From Acanthaster planci (lineage: Eukaryota; Echinodermata; Asteroidea; Valvatida; Acanthasteridae), in NCBI RefSeq assembly GCF_001949145.1, contig NW_019091486.1, positions 2,055,922-2,119,921 of the forward strand: a stretch of 64,000 nucleotides of DNA. Direction: 5' to 3'. The position numbers and the translations under genes are program-made. The notes beneath the pieces are model-generated. The model saw nothing but the letters and a program-made list of their open reading frames with translations, had not been told where the DNA came from and searched no databases. Positions 23,240-33,859 of the stretch are shown here, piece after piece (positions within the stretch are counted from its first letter, which is position 1; every line of letters begins with the position of its first letter).

Positions 23240-23868
23240 GTAAGCGGCTTAAGACATGACAGCCTGTCATACACAAGGGACTCTATCCCTGAGGAGTTCT
23301 TTGTTGGAAGGGGTGTAAGCACATGAGCTGGGGCCAATTTCATAGAGCTGCTTAAGCACAAAATTTGCTTAAGCGTGAAAAAACCTTGCTTGACAAATCA
23401 GGTTACCGGCCGAACCTCTGTATGATGTATATTGGTTTGGAATGGTATTCACCTGTCCTTTGGTGAGCATGACAATCACATAGAATTTGAGCTGGTAACC
23501 TTTGTTTTTAAGCAAGGTTTTTTGTGTTTAAGCAAATTTTGCACTTAAAGAGCTCTATGAAATTGGCCCGATGTGCGTTCTATTGTTATGAAATATTAGT
23601 GCTTAGATAACCATCCTCATGCAGTGCAGTGACATTGGTTGAGCTGCAATACATTTTGAGCCCGTAACATTACTGACTGTTGTGTTGTTAAGCATAGTTT
23701 TTGTTGTAGTGTGTTTTGTAGTCTGAAACAACTGTTTATTACACAAGTTGACGATGAATTAAATCCCATGGAAGATAATTTTGAGTCTGTGGTTTTTGTT
23801 TTGTGAACGATCTTGCTTGGATTTTCTGTTGATCATATCCGTCCTTTTACTCTTCTGCCACTCGTCAG
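23240..23868 (+). other. KAT6 intron carrying a family A inverted-repeat element
   Basis: A 629-bp intron, over a third of which is the element at 23331-23569. The remainder is AT-rich and ends ...CTGCCACTCGTCAG. Confidence 0.85.
23331..23569. mobile_element. MITE-like inverted-repeat element, family A, copy 2
   Basis: It starts GGGCCAATTTCATAGAGCTG and ends AGCTCTATGAAATTGGCCC, with the same interior landmarks as the copy at 8577-8824 (TGACAATCACATAGA, GAGCTGGTAACCTTTG). It is about 239 bp and lacks coding capacity. Confidence 0.82.
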
Positions 23869-24025
23869 AATCGTGCTGAAGTTACGTCACAAGTTAATCA
23901 ATGACCACAAGGCCAGAGTGGCCAGGAGTTCCCGTATTGAGCTGGACGAGGACTGCTTGAGGTGGACACCACTAGTGGTCAGTGGTATGGCCATCATGGA
24001 AGAGGAGAAGGAGGTCAAGCGTGAG
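23869..24025 (+). CDS. KAT6: KAT6 exon 14: end of MYST domain and acidic start
   Basis: Encodes RIVLKLRHKLINDHKARVA, then IELDEDCLRWTPLVVSG and the acidic MEEEKEVKRE (residues 836-888). It matches the KAT6 HAT C-terminus (human DPECLRWTPVIVSN followed by a Glu-rich run). The donor is GTAAAG at 24026, phase 0. Confidence 0.95.
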
Positions 24026-24866
24026 GTAAAGTCTTTCATTTTGTTCATTTCATGCATTCCTAGAATCAGCCTAGGCTGCTTCAACCTTCACAGTTCCCGT
24101 GGTAAATGTGAGAAGTGCCATTCATTTTGGCACTGTCTAGTTTAAAAGACGGGTGAGATTCCTCCGGATTTTTCTGGATTTCCGGATTTTTCAAAAATCC
24201 GGTGTTGGTTTTGCAGATTTTTTGGGTTTAACACTTTTGGTAGAATTATTTGCAAAATAAGATTCATTTGAGACTTGGTAAAGTCTAGTACGGGCAATCA
24301 AGAAGTACAAAAATTTGTGTTACTCCCGCTGAAATACTATAGTATGTGCATTGGGTACATGGGGTAGTGGTAGTAAAAGTAATGGCGGAATGGGGTGTAG
24401 CGTGTAATCCCACTTGTGTACGGTAATGTGCAGCAGACCAGAACATAAGTGTGAAACAAACCAGCAACACATGCCATGTGTTGTGCATGTGTTACTTGAG
24501 CACCAAAACACGGATGCCATGTTGGGTTGTGTACGTACATGTATAAGTACATGTGGTGGATTCCGTGTGGCTTTCTACTGAAAATCGGTTGATTTTTGTG
24601 ATGTTTCACAAGGATATGCATGATTCTGGATATTTTGACATAATGGTATATCAGATAATTGACCGAGATGAAGATCTATCTGTTGATAAAGGCGCCAAAA
24701 ATCTGTGGCGATTTTTTATGGGTGGAGATGAAGCTTGTGAACATGGCATGGTGAAGGGGAGACAACATACAGAGATTTCCTCTTAAAGATTGATAAGTTT
24801 GGGCATTGCAGATGCTTGTAGTATGATGTTAGAGGCTTAAAGAACATAGTGTGCTGTAAGTGTTTA

Positions 24867-24936
24867 TTAACCCTAACACTCCCAAATCCTCCAATTTCAA
24901 TACGATTTTACATACACCCTTGGGGGGTAGGGTTAA
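24867..24936. repeat. 70-bp TTAACCCTAA-ended mini-element
   Basis: Starts TTAACCCTAACACTCCC, then AAATCCTCCAAT, and ends GGGGGGTAGGGTTAA. It looks like a compact relative of the 17715-18127 element, with the same inverted ends and a single CCTCCAA word. Confidence 0.5.
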
Positions 24937-25071
24937 ACAATGTGTAGGCTAATACTTTGAATTTCTTTTTAAACATGGAACAAATAATACAAAACTGCCG
25001 CAAACTGCTTGCAGTGTCCTAATCTTTCTTAAACTTTTAGGGCAAAAAACATGGAACTCTTTAGTAATGTT

Positions 25072-25305
25072 GTACATGTACATATTCAATATTATGCGTA
25101 CATGTAACTTGGGATGTACATGTTGTGTACATTGTACATGTAATGTGCATACGTGCATGCGTTAATACAGCGAACATGAAAAAACCTGTATGCAGTTGAC
25201 AGTGTTTACGTACGTACAAGTAGGCCTAAATGTACACGTATGCACCTGTACCAGTACATGTACGTATACATGTACATACATGTACGTGTGTAGATGTACA
25301 GATAA
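25072..25305. repeat. Dense GTACATGTAC-type palindromic words
   Basis: Many overlapping or neighbouring ACATGTA, GTACATG and ACGTACGT words occur in about 230 bp, for example TGTACATGTACATA and ATACATGTACATACATGTAC. These words are frequent across the whole window but densest here. Confidence 0.65.
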
Positions 25306-25740
25306 TACCTACTGAAGTTCATGGATTTTTCGTAATGGTCCGGTCTCACCCCTGAAAAGATTTACAAGTCAGTGTGAATTTGAAGAACAACCACGGACTT
25401 CATATGCAATTAATTCTCATGTAGGCAGTTGCTGTTACAAGGTCACACATTCTCATTGACTCCTGGCTTTGTTATGTTAAATAAATCAGTGCTAGACTGC
25501 AAGTTTAAAGATCATGAATTTTAAAAAAGACTAGAAGAATTAAGTTGCAAAATGGTTACAAACGTCTTTGCCCAATAGAAGATGCTACGATTAGAAAAGG
25601 TGACCTGTGTTGATTGTATGTTCTTTACTTCGGAATAGTTGCGATATTGATTTCACTCTTTCATATTTTTAAATTGCAAATAGTAAATTACTGAATGAAA
25701 AACAAAACCTCAGTGTGTTTTATCTGAATATTTGAATTAG

Positions 25741-26412
25741 GTTGCAATGATGGGAGCCCTTGTCAACGACATCGATGAGGAGAGACGGCGCCTTGACTTC
25801 TCTCCAAAGTCATCGCCGCAGAAAAACTTGATGAGGACTCCACCACCACCCCTCAAGTCACCCCTCAAGGGCAGCCTGAATGTGGTTGCACTCAAGACAT
25901 CCGACCCCTCTCACTTGAAATCCACCTTGGCCCTGCCGCCGAAGTCTCCACCGCCAAAGACACCACCCTCAACCAAATCCAAGTATAAAAAGGCATCCAA
26001 GTTGAAGGAAGTGAAACACAAGAAGTCGTCGTCCGATAAATCCTTGAAGCCGCCGGGCAGCAGTAGCTCACCAAAGAAACTGAAGAAATCTCATTCAGAG
26101 AAGTCATCGGAAAAGGACTCAGAAACCTCTGGCAAATCCACAGCCGAGAAGTCGGTGAAGAAAAAGTCTGCAAAGGTTAAGATCCGCAAAGTCAAAGCGA
26201 AAGGAAAGTCCACCAAGTCCAAGTCCAAAAATGTCCCCGAAAAATTACTGTCGGGTCCGAAAGAGCCGGCAGTGGACAAGACCAAATTGAAGGTGTATCG
26301 GAAGTCACGGTCAAAGTCGCTTCTTAAAGCTCACCATCGGCGAAAGGGCCAAAAGGATGACGTGCCTTCTGAGAGTGATGAAAAGAAGGATGTCAGTGGC
26401 ACTAAACCCAAG
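25741..26412 (+). CDS. KAT6: KAT6 exon 15: long basic Ser/Lys/Pro linker
   Basis: A 672-nt exon of 224 residues (889-1112), open and in phase on both sides. VAMMGALVNDIDEERRRLDF is followed by PPPPLKSPLKG and a long Lys/Ser-rich stretch (KKSAKVKIRKVKAKGKSTKS). It ends SGTKPK. The sequence is intrinsically disordered in appearance and probably carries nuclear localisation signals. No folded domain is recognised. The donor is GTAAGT at 26413. Confidence 0.92.
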
Positions 26413-27246
26413 GTAAGTGTGCAAACAAGTGTCAGTCATTTCCTTTGAAGTGTTATCCTTGGTACCCATCAAATGTTGGTTGAAATTCTTCACCCAGCGC
26501 ACTGAAATCCTTTTAATATTGTGGAACTTTTAGCATTGAATATTGACATCTAAGTTAGAGTGAAACATGCTTGCAACTGATCTCGTTTTTAACAAAAGGC
26601 TTATTTATTTCCACACCCTATCACTTTTCCTAAGATTAAGTACCTGAAATACGACCGCACATTTTTGTGTCTGCATTTAAAGGTTCATTTGTTTAAAATG
26701 AGCATATTGAGAAAAAGACGTCTTCAAGAGACAATAGAACCCAAGTTCCCTCTTCTGGATTTTTTATTTGGCAGGAGGGTGGAGAAATCGTGTATTGCCC
26801 ATTTGATATTTCGTTTGTACTCTGATAATCTGTCCTGCACTTGTTTCCCATTATTTCAAAATTTAACAAGATTGGTTTACTACTTACTCGAAGAGACGAA
26901 AATGCATCTTAACCTGTGCATTTTAACTTGTTCTGCTGCTTTAAAATTATATCATATATCAGTTTCACTGACAATGCTGGAAAGCACATGGCCCTTATCT
27001 CTTGAAACAAACGTCTGACATCCTTCCATTTCACTCAACAGTACCAGTTCTCTAAGGGGTTTGAAATTGTTTCCCGATTAGAATGCCAAATTTGAACTGG
27101 TCTCTGTTGGGTGTCTCAGACCAGACTGTGACTGGAAGTCACAACTGCTTTTCCAGCATCCTTCTCAAACAGCACATGTTTGTAACACCCCTGTTTAACC
27201 TCACTCCTAATGCTTCTCACACACGCCTCACTCACTCACGTGGCAG
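26413..27246 (+). other. KAT6 intron
   Basis: An 834-bp AT-rich intron. A pyrimidine-rich stretch (about 27185-27240) precedes the GGCAG acceptor of the next small exon. No other feature was seen. Confidence 0.7.
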
Positions 27247-27327
27247 CCTCTAACCAGGGACAGGACTTCCGCCGAAGGCTTAGCCGACAGTTGTGACATA
27301 CCACCACCCGAGCTTACGAAGGAAAAG
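27247..27327 (+). CDS. KAT6: KAT6 exon 16 (probable, small 81-nt cassette)
   Basis: Recognised from splice sites and composition only. A pyrimidine-rich tract and GTGGCAG precede it, GTACGC follows, and it is 81 nt with a phase-0 frame free of stops. It encodes PLTRDRTSAEGLADSCDIPP and PELTKEK (residues 1113-1139). The exons on either side both meet in phase 0, so inclusion or skipping keeps the frame. There is no motif to confirm it, so it could be alternative or false. Confidence 0.6.
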
Positions 27328-29003
27328 GTACGCAGAATAGCGAGAATCCTGCTCAAGGCTGGAGCTCGAATTCTCACTCAACAAAAGTGTTCACCAAGCT
27401 TTTGTGAAAGTTTTTTGGGAGAAGAAGTCACACTTCTCTGTAGATAAACCAAAAGCTTGACCTGTTGTTTTGTGTGTTTGTGCCCTGGGGTGTGGTGGAA
27501 CTATAAAGGTACAGTCCATCGTCTGTCATTGTGAACTGTGTTCCTTTGAGGCAACAAAATTACTCAAAATATAAGAAAGATGCCTAAGAGCAAACCTGAT
27601 GAAGTTTCAGCCCTGCGAATACTTTATATTCCGAGAACAACAATATTCTAGGATTTCAATTTCATGTCAAAAATTGCTGAGTCATGTTTTGAATGGTGCC
27701 TGAATGCAGTGTCTGGGATATGCTCGGTCGAATGCAGCTTCGCGATGTCATGCCCTTAACAGATGAATTGTAGCAACTGTGGGCGTGTGGTGTGTCAATG
27801 CTTGCGCACGTTTCTAATGGCAATTTTCCAAAAATGCATCTAAAAAGATGCAGTGTTGGAAAATGGTCTCCTTTCTTTGTCGGGATAAGGTATTTCCAGG
27901 ATTTTTCCTGATATCAGGATTTTTCAAACAATCTCTTCCAGAATCTTGAAAACCCGGAGTTATCGTCAAGATGTTTTTACATCTTTTTTTTTTACATGTG
28001 TTTGACATGGAACACAAGAAATGGGCATTGTATGGGATGCCTCGAGACAAGCACTAATGTATACAGTAGACCGTACACTGCTTGGGACCCTCAAAACCAG
28101 GGAGGATTTGCTTTGTAGATATTTTATTTGCCTCTAATCTCACCCCTGCATTGTTCTCATCAAAAAAAAAGCTTCCCAGAAATAATAATTTCGCAAGGAT
28201 TAAGTTTTATATCCATCTTTTAACTAAGTACCGGTATGTTTTTCAACAATAATTTTGTTGTTTTCTTTTTGGATAACTGCAAATGATGGACTGTATCTTT
28301 AATAAATCCCATTTTCCCCCTACTTTCCGATACCCTTAATTAGATTCATCATTAAATGTGTCTAGTCATAGTATGGTCCCAGCGCCAAAAGCTTAATACG
28401 CAATGAGATAAATTTCACAACACCCAAAACTATTACGAGGGTTTGCCTTGACCTTGCACAGAAAAAAATTTAACCCCTTGTTACCAATTAAAACAACCTG
28501 CATGGTACTGCGCCATCACTTCATCCTAACATAACATTAAATGGGCACAGAACTCTAACCTTAATGAAGCCAAGAAGATCCAATGGCAAAGGTCCTGTTT
28601 GGAGTTGTACTTTTGCATTGAACCAAAATCACACTCTTCAGGGTGTTGGGTCCTGCTGGACTTAGCATACTTTATGCAATAAGAGCTGTTGGATATTATT
28701 GGGTGAGGGATTTGGGTTAAAGCCTGTTTATTTACGCATGCAGGCCTTGAAATGAAGGTGCCCCACAAAAAATCGCCGTCCTCATGGCCAGCTTTGCCTT
28801 GCCCTATATTTACGTTGGCCGTCATGCCCTTTTTCCATAAACATCCATAAGCCTATTAAAAACACAAAAATCCTTGTTTTCAGATGTTTGCAAAGTCATT
28901 GAAAGTTTATTTTGACGCTTGCCAGCTTCGATGTCGATTCCGTGTATATCATTCACCTTTGCACGAAGCATGCAGTAGACATGTACCGTACACTGTACCA
29001 GTA

Positions 29004-29904
29004 CACTGGTGGTCAAAAGTTAAATCGCATCGACATCGCACCACGTATTTGTTTGTAAATGATTGCAAAAAACAATAAAAAGTCATTATAAACTATACCT
29101 GTGTCTTCCTTGATGTCCATATTCCAATAAATTCATGTTTTATGTAAGGAATCAAAGGTTGCCAAAAATGCCAAATTTGACATTGTCTCTGTGCACAACG
29201 TTATGCCCTCATTATCATATCAGCAAAATCCAAGATGGTGGCACCCATGACCCCAAAGCGCATACAATGGCCCATCGTTTAGTACCGCGTATAGGTCCCA
29301 TTGACCTCAATCACGGCCTGACATTGTCTTGGCATTGAATCCAAGAGATTCCTGATGACATAGCAGTCAAGGCCTTCCCAGATCTGATTGAGAATCTCGA
29401 ATAATTCTTCTTTATTCTGGGGTCAATTTTCACACTGGAGACGCTCGTTGCTCCAAAGGACGCGGTCCCACTCAGCAGCTGTCCATCCCTGATGGATAGG
29501 GGCCCAAGCTAATCTTCTCTCCTTGTGAGCTGGCGTAAGGTGGGGCTTGTGCCTGGCAACTCGCCCATGAAGACCAGCTTCAGCCAATCGGTGTGATACA
29601 GTCCTGCGGCTGACCTGCACACCAGCATGGTTGGCAAGTTCAACTGCCAGCTTAGGGGCAGTCTTGAAGCGGTCGCGTCTTGATGACTGCACGAGGTGTC
29701 TGTTGTCCCTCTCTGTTGTAGCCCGTGGATGACCAGATTTTGGCTGGGCATTCATGCTTCCACTCTCCTGAAGCTTTGTCAGATTGTGTCTGATGGTAAA
29801 CTCACGCCAATCCATCTGGCTGTTTCCCTGTTGGCGACTCCCTCCCGATTCCAAGCCTCTATCATCCCTTCTTCATGATTAGTGAGTGGAGTCTTCGATG
29901 CCAT
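29004..29904 (-). mobile_element. Tc1/mariner-family element relic
   Basis: The minus strand carries a decayed Tc1-like transposase (separate entry). On the plus-strand left side, CACTGGTGGTCAAAAGTT at 29004 resembles a Tc1-type terminal repeat. A matching inverted end on the right was not found by eye, so the right limit given is only the transposase start and the true edge may lie further right. Confidence 0.6.
29279..29904 (-). pseudogene. Tc1-like transposase, frameshifted and internally deleted
   Basis: Reading leftward from an ATG at 29904, the frame gives MASKTPLTNHEEGMIEAWNR and EGVANRETARWIG, a Tc1 helix-turn-helix start. The frame then shifts near 29810. The second frame carries GSMNAQPKSGHPRATTERDN, then LAVELANHAGVQVSRRTVSH and GWTAAEWDRVLWSNE, and stops after QCEN. 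Shortly after, the family's C-terminal end appears (LLDSMPRQCQAVIEVNG, stop at 29279-29281). The central catalytic DDE part is missing and the SDE motif reads SNE, so this copy is inactive. Confidence 0.82.
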
Positions 29905-30913
29905 TGTTTGCTCTCGAAAGGTCATTGAATGGTATTCAAATGCAAAACAGCTTCCCTTTTATAACTGACTTGGTTATCTTATTTCCATTTCCAAGGTATT
30001 GGAGTTCGTATTACCTTATAAATATCACTTATAAAGCTTTTCCCACCACGCAAACTTTGTCATCATTGGTTTAATTGCTGCAATAATTCAATTCAAGAGC
30101 TCGAGGCGATCTAAGATGGCGTTTTTACGTGTCGCAAGGAACTGTCTCGGAATCGGCATCGAAATGGAGTTAGACGGATGCCATTAACCATTGGAAACAT
30201 GAATTTATTTGATTAAAATAAAGACACATCACACAGGTTTGATCATTTATTCGCCACTCGGGATATTTTTGTGCCAAACACTTCCCTCAAATGGTGCACA
30301 CACGTGCGATCTAACATTTGACCGATAGTGTACTTCTGTACATGAAAGCACTGGTCTGGAATGTGCTAATACTTTAAGCAGCAACACCCCCGCCGCAAAA
30401 CTGAATGCCTCCATTCGTACACTCAAATTCCAGCAGGAGTACGTGCGGCAGATTTTACGTGCAGAGTCGCCTGACTCTCTCTCTCCATGCTTGTATATGC
30501 GATACACAGTTCACATTGAGGTCCGTGTACGAGGCGTGTGTGTGTGTGTGCAGTGTATGTTCTTATTGTCAAGTTTTTGATGAATGAATATTGGCATTTA
30601 GCCTCCATGCCCCTTTTGCAGATTTTATCTGGCCTTGGTGCCCTCCCAACTGGCCGTGAAACCCTCTGTAATTTGGCTTAATTAAGGCCAAAGGGCTTGC
30701 CCTAAAAATTACCAAATTTAAGGCCAGTGCATGTTGCTTGCTACACCTCAAACTGTATTTAGTTGTCTTCTTTTTTCTTCTCTCTTGTCTTTTCTGTGTT
30801 GAGAATGTTGTTAACCTTGTCGTAGATTGGATCTGTCCTATTTTTAAAGGGCTGTAGCTGATAAAATTGTTCTCTTATGTGGCATCTGTACTAAGCAGTA
30901 GTTTCTTTGGGCG

Positions 30914-31930
30914 GTCAGTAACCAGTGTACAGAGTTAGTAACCAGTGTACAGAGTCAGTAACCAGGGTACAGAGTTANNNNNNNNNNNNNNNNNNNNNNN
31001 NNNNNNNNNNNNNNNNNNNNNNNNNNNNNNNNNNNNNNNNNNNNNNNNNNNNNNNNNNNNNNNNNNNNNNNNNNNNNNNNNNNNNNNNNNNNNNNNNNNN
31101 NNNNNNNNNNNNNNNNNNNNNNNNNNNNNNNNNNNNNNNNNNNNNNNNNNNNNNNNNNNNNNNNNNNNNNNNNNNNNNNNNNNNNNNNNNNNNNNNNNNN
31201 NNNNNNNNNNNNNNNNNNNNNNNNNNNNNNNNNNNNNNNNNNNNNNNNNNNNNNNNNNNNNNNNNNNNNNNNNNNNNNNNNNNNNNNNNNNNNNNNNNNN
31301 NNNNNNNNNNNNNNNNNNNNNNNNNNNNNNNNNNNNNNNNNNNNNNNNNNNNNNNNNNNNNNNNNNNNNNNNNNNNNNNNNNNNNNNNNNNNNNNNNNNN
31401 NNNNNNNNNNNNNNNNNNNNNNNNNNNNNNNNNNNNNNNNNNNNNNNNNNNNNNNNNNNNNNNNNNNNNNNNNNNNNNNNNNNNNNNNNNNNNNNNNNNN
31501 NNNNNNNNNNNNNNNNNNNNNNNNNNNNNNNNNNNNNNNNNNNNNNNNNNNNNNNNNNNNNNNNNNNNNNNNNNNNNNNNNNNNNNNNNNNNNNNNNNNN
31601 NNNNNNNNNNNNNNNNNNNNNNNNNNNNNNNNNNNNNNNNNNNNNNNNNNNNNNNNNNNNNNNNNNNNNNNNNNNNNNNNNNNNNNNNNNNNNNNNNNNN
31701 NNNNNNNNNNNNNNNNNNNNNNNNNNNNNNNNNNNNNNNNNNNNNNNNNNNNNNNNNNNNNNNNNNNNNNNNNNNNNNNNNNNNNNNNNNNNNNNNNNNN
31801 NNNNNNNNNNNNNNNNNNNNNNNNNNNNNNNNNNGTCAGTAACCAGTGTACAGAGTCAGTAACCAGTGTACAGAGTCAGTAACCAGGGTACAGAGTCAGT
31901 AACCAGGGTACAGAGTCAGTAACCAGTGTA
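30914..31930. repeat. 20-bp minisatellite spanning an assembly gap
   Basis: The unit CAGTAACCAGTGTACAGAGT (variants with GGG or TTA) repeats about three times before the gap and nearly five times after it. Period and orientation are the same on both sides, so the Ns most likely replace more of the same array. Confidence 0.88.
30978..31834. other. Assembly gap (857 Ns)
   Basis: A run of N inside the minisatellite. Open frames crossing it are artefacts of the Ns. Confidence 0.95.
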
Positions 31931-31936
31931 CTAGCT

Positions 31937-32014
31937 CTTACCCCTCCTCCCAGACAGTACCAAAAAAGTGATGGCCAACCATCATTTTTCTCTGCTTTTT
32001 GCAAGATGCATAGT
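31937..32014. repeat. Direct repeat, copy 1 (pairs with 32358-32443)
   Basis: ACCCCTCCTCCCAG, then AAGTGATGGCCAACCATCAT and TTTTCTCTGCTTTTTGCAAG, ending GATGCATAGT. Copy 2 about 420 bp downstream is highly similar with small indels. Confidence 0.75.
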
Positions 32015-32165
32015 TCACCTAAGTCATTACCTTTTCAATGATCCAGTTTTTTTCTTCTATGATTTTCCCAACGTTTTAGATGTGGGAGAGCACTTCTTGT
32101 CATTCTAATTGTGCTCGTTGTGCACGGCTAACAACAAACTATTTCAGCCTTGTTTTTTTTAAAGA

Positions 32166-32335
32166 AATGTGTATGTTGGCACATGCACTGTGTCTTAATT
32201 GGGCTAGAGACACTTAAGATTCATTCAGAAAAAGTCTCTCTGATGTATAAACAGAGACTTTTTCTGGCTGAATCTTGCTAAACAGAAGTGTCTCTAGCCC
32301 AATTAAGACACAGTGCACGTGCCAACATACACATT
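32166..32335. repeat. 170-bp near-perfect palindrome
   Basis: The left arm begins AATGTGTATGTTGGCAC and runs through GTGTCTTAATTGGGCTAGAG, ACACTT and AGAAAAAGTCTCT. The right arm returns the complement, ending GTGCCAACATACACATT. A short spacer of about 15 bp separates the arms. It could fold into a long hairpin, and it resembles a MITE without coding capacity. Confidence 0.82.
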
Positions 32336-32357
32336 GTCATCCTTTTTGTTCTTCACC

Positions 32358-32443
32358 TCTGACCCCTCCTCCCAGGGAGTACAGAAGAAAAGAGTGATGG
32401 CCAACCATCATTTTTCTCGGCTTTTTTGAAAGATGCATAGTGT
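32358..32443. repeat. Direct repeat, copy 2 (pairs with 31937-32014)
   Basis: GACCCCTCCTCCCAG, then AGAGTGATGGCCAACCATCA and TTTTTCTCGGCTTTTTTG, ending GATGCATAGT. It contains a pyrimidine-AG that resembles a splice acceptor, but no matching donor or homologous coding follows. Confidence 0.75.
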
Positions 32444-32598
32444 CTCTTAACACCTCAACCCCCCCCCCCGTAAATATTGCACGCTTTCAAAAGTGATGAC
32501 AAAAGTGGGATGACTCAGAAGTTATAACGTAGTATTGATCAGTACAGTTGTCGGTTATCAGTTATCGATTGAGTTATCATCTGATTTGTGTTCTACAG

Positions 32599-32779
32599 GT
32601 GTATATGAGGAGGAAATATGGAGGCAAGCGTCGTCGGCAGATACCAGTGTTGGAGTCCATCAACAGCGATCCATTAACAAGAGAACCGGAGGCTAAGAGA
32701 GCGAGAAAGCATGAAGCAGCAACGAGTGAGACGGAGCCAAGCAAGAAAACCAAAGACACAGCATTGATTAAGTCAAAAG
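32599..32779 (+). CDS. KAT6: KAT6 exon 17: basic linker
   Basis: Encodes VYMRRKYGGKRRRQIPVLES then PEAKRARKHEAATSETEPSK, KKTKD and ALIKSK (residues 1140-1199). It is rich in Arg/Lys with probable nuclear localisation signals. The acceptor is GTGTTCTACAG and the donor GTAGGG at 32780. The final G begins Val1200, completed by TT of the last exon. No domain is recognised. Confidence 0.9.
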
Positions 32780-33859
32780 GTAGGGCATCATTTTGTGTGG
32801 ACCTTACTAGCAAATGTGACGTGAGAGTCATGGTGTACTATACCTGATCATACTTGAGAAACTCTTGAATTTGGAGTGAGATCTTATCGTTTTGAAATTC
32901 TTGGTGAATAGCATGTCCAGTGGCAAAAAAAAAATCTTCATTTGCCTGAATGTTGCCAATGCTGTGCTGTTTTGGTTTTGGGCTGCATCAGTATTTTGGA
33001 ACTTTTTTTTGTGTTTTTTTTTTTTTTTTTGCGTTTCAACAAACTACCATGGCTCCAGTTGATGGGTTTTCATGTAATAGCCAAAGTTTCAGCCAATAGG
33101 TTTTTTGAACTTTTATTTCTTGACAGTTGCTTAAGATTTTGGCCATTTTTTAAAATCTCTATTTGCCATCAGACAAGAATGGTTACTGACAGTAAAGGAT
33201 TTCCCTTCTCTTGCTGTCTGATTTCTGTGATCATGCTGAAATGCTGTTCTGGAATTTTAGCAGAGTGTTAAAAATGTTGAAGAAATACATGTGCCTTGGT
33301 AATTCTGCAGCCCTTCTTCTGACCTGGGAATAGCAACATCCTAAGGGTAGTCAACGACAGGAGAGTCTGAGAAATGCAAATGGGACTCTTTTTGTTCAAT
33401 CTCGAAGAAAAGATGAGCCCACAGAATATGTCTCTCAATCGTTTTTCGAATTTCAAAGTTGTCCTTAATTAAGGTTTTTTATGTGTTAGCTCAGTCAAGC
33501 CGATATTGGAAACAAATCATGAAACAAATTATTAAATTCCTGTTCAGACTACTTTCAGTATGTGCTCGAGCTCCAGCGCCAACAATCGACATTCCTATTC
33601 AGTCATGAAATGTTACCCCAAAACCATGGCCAAATTGGCCTCTGCAGTCACTTGAAACAGGTTAAACTTTTTACACATTTCGCTTCGCATGGAATATATG
33701 GCTCTGGCTGGGAAGGATGTGAAGACATTTTAATGCAGCATTGACATTTTTTGTTTTTACATTATTGGTTTTGCCCTCACCAATCGTATATTTACGGTCT
33801 ATTTATTTATATAAATACCTCATATTTACGTTTTATTTATTTGTGTTGCTTTCTTGTAG
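32780..33859 (+). other. KAT6 last intron
   Basis: 1.1 kb, AT-rich, with a poly-T tract near 33005-33031. It ends ...TTGCTTTCTTGTAG. No other feature was recognised. Confidence 0.82.

Larger units (their letters stand above)
24026..25740 (+). other. KAT6 intron (1.7 kb)
   Basis: Holds CCGGATTTTTC iterations (about 24160-24205), the 70-bp TTAACCCTAA element (24867-24936) and a dense ACATGTAC cluster (25072-25305). No exon was recognised. It ends in ...TATTTGAATTAG. Confidence 0.8.
27328..32598 (+). other. KAT6 intron (5.3 kb) with transposon relic, minisatellite and gap
   Basis: Contains a Tc1/mariner relic (29004-29904), a (GT)n run near 30536-30549, the 20-bp minisatellite with the 857-bp gap (30914-31930), and a palindrome between direct repeats (31937-32443). 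Because of the gap, an exon hidden inside cannot be excluded. No other coding segment was recognised. Confidence 0.72.

Noticed and set aside
30925-31862. 305-codon open frames across the large gap
   Set aside because: They consist almost entirely of Ns, with only minisatellite sequence at the ends.
31954-32443. Possible KAT6 exons after the two CCTCCTCCCAG sequences
   Set aside because: The two sites belong to an 80-bp direct repeat, no phase-compatible donor follows, and KAT6 phases already close without them.
33751-33859. ATG at 33751 as the start of a separate 1372-residue protein
   Set aside because: The first 36 codons are AT-rich intron sequence with a pyrimidine tract and TAG acceptor at 33857-33859, and the frame and split Val codon match the upstream KAT6 exon.
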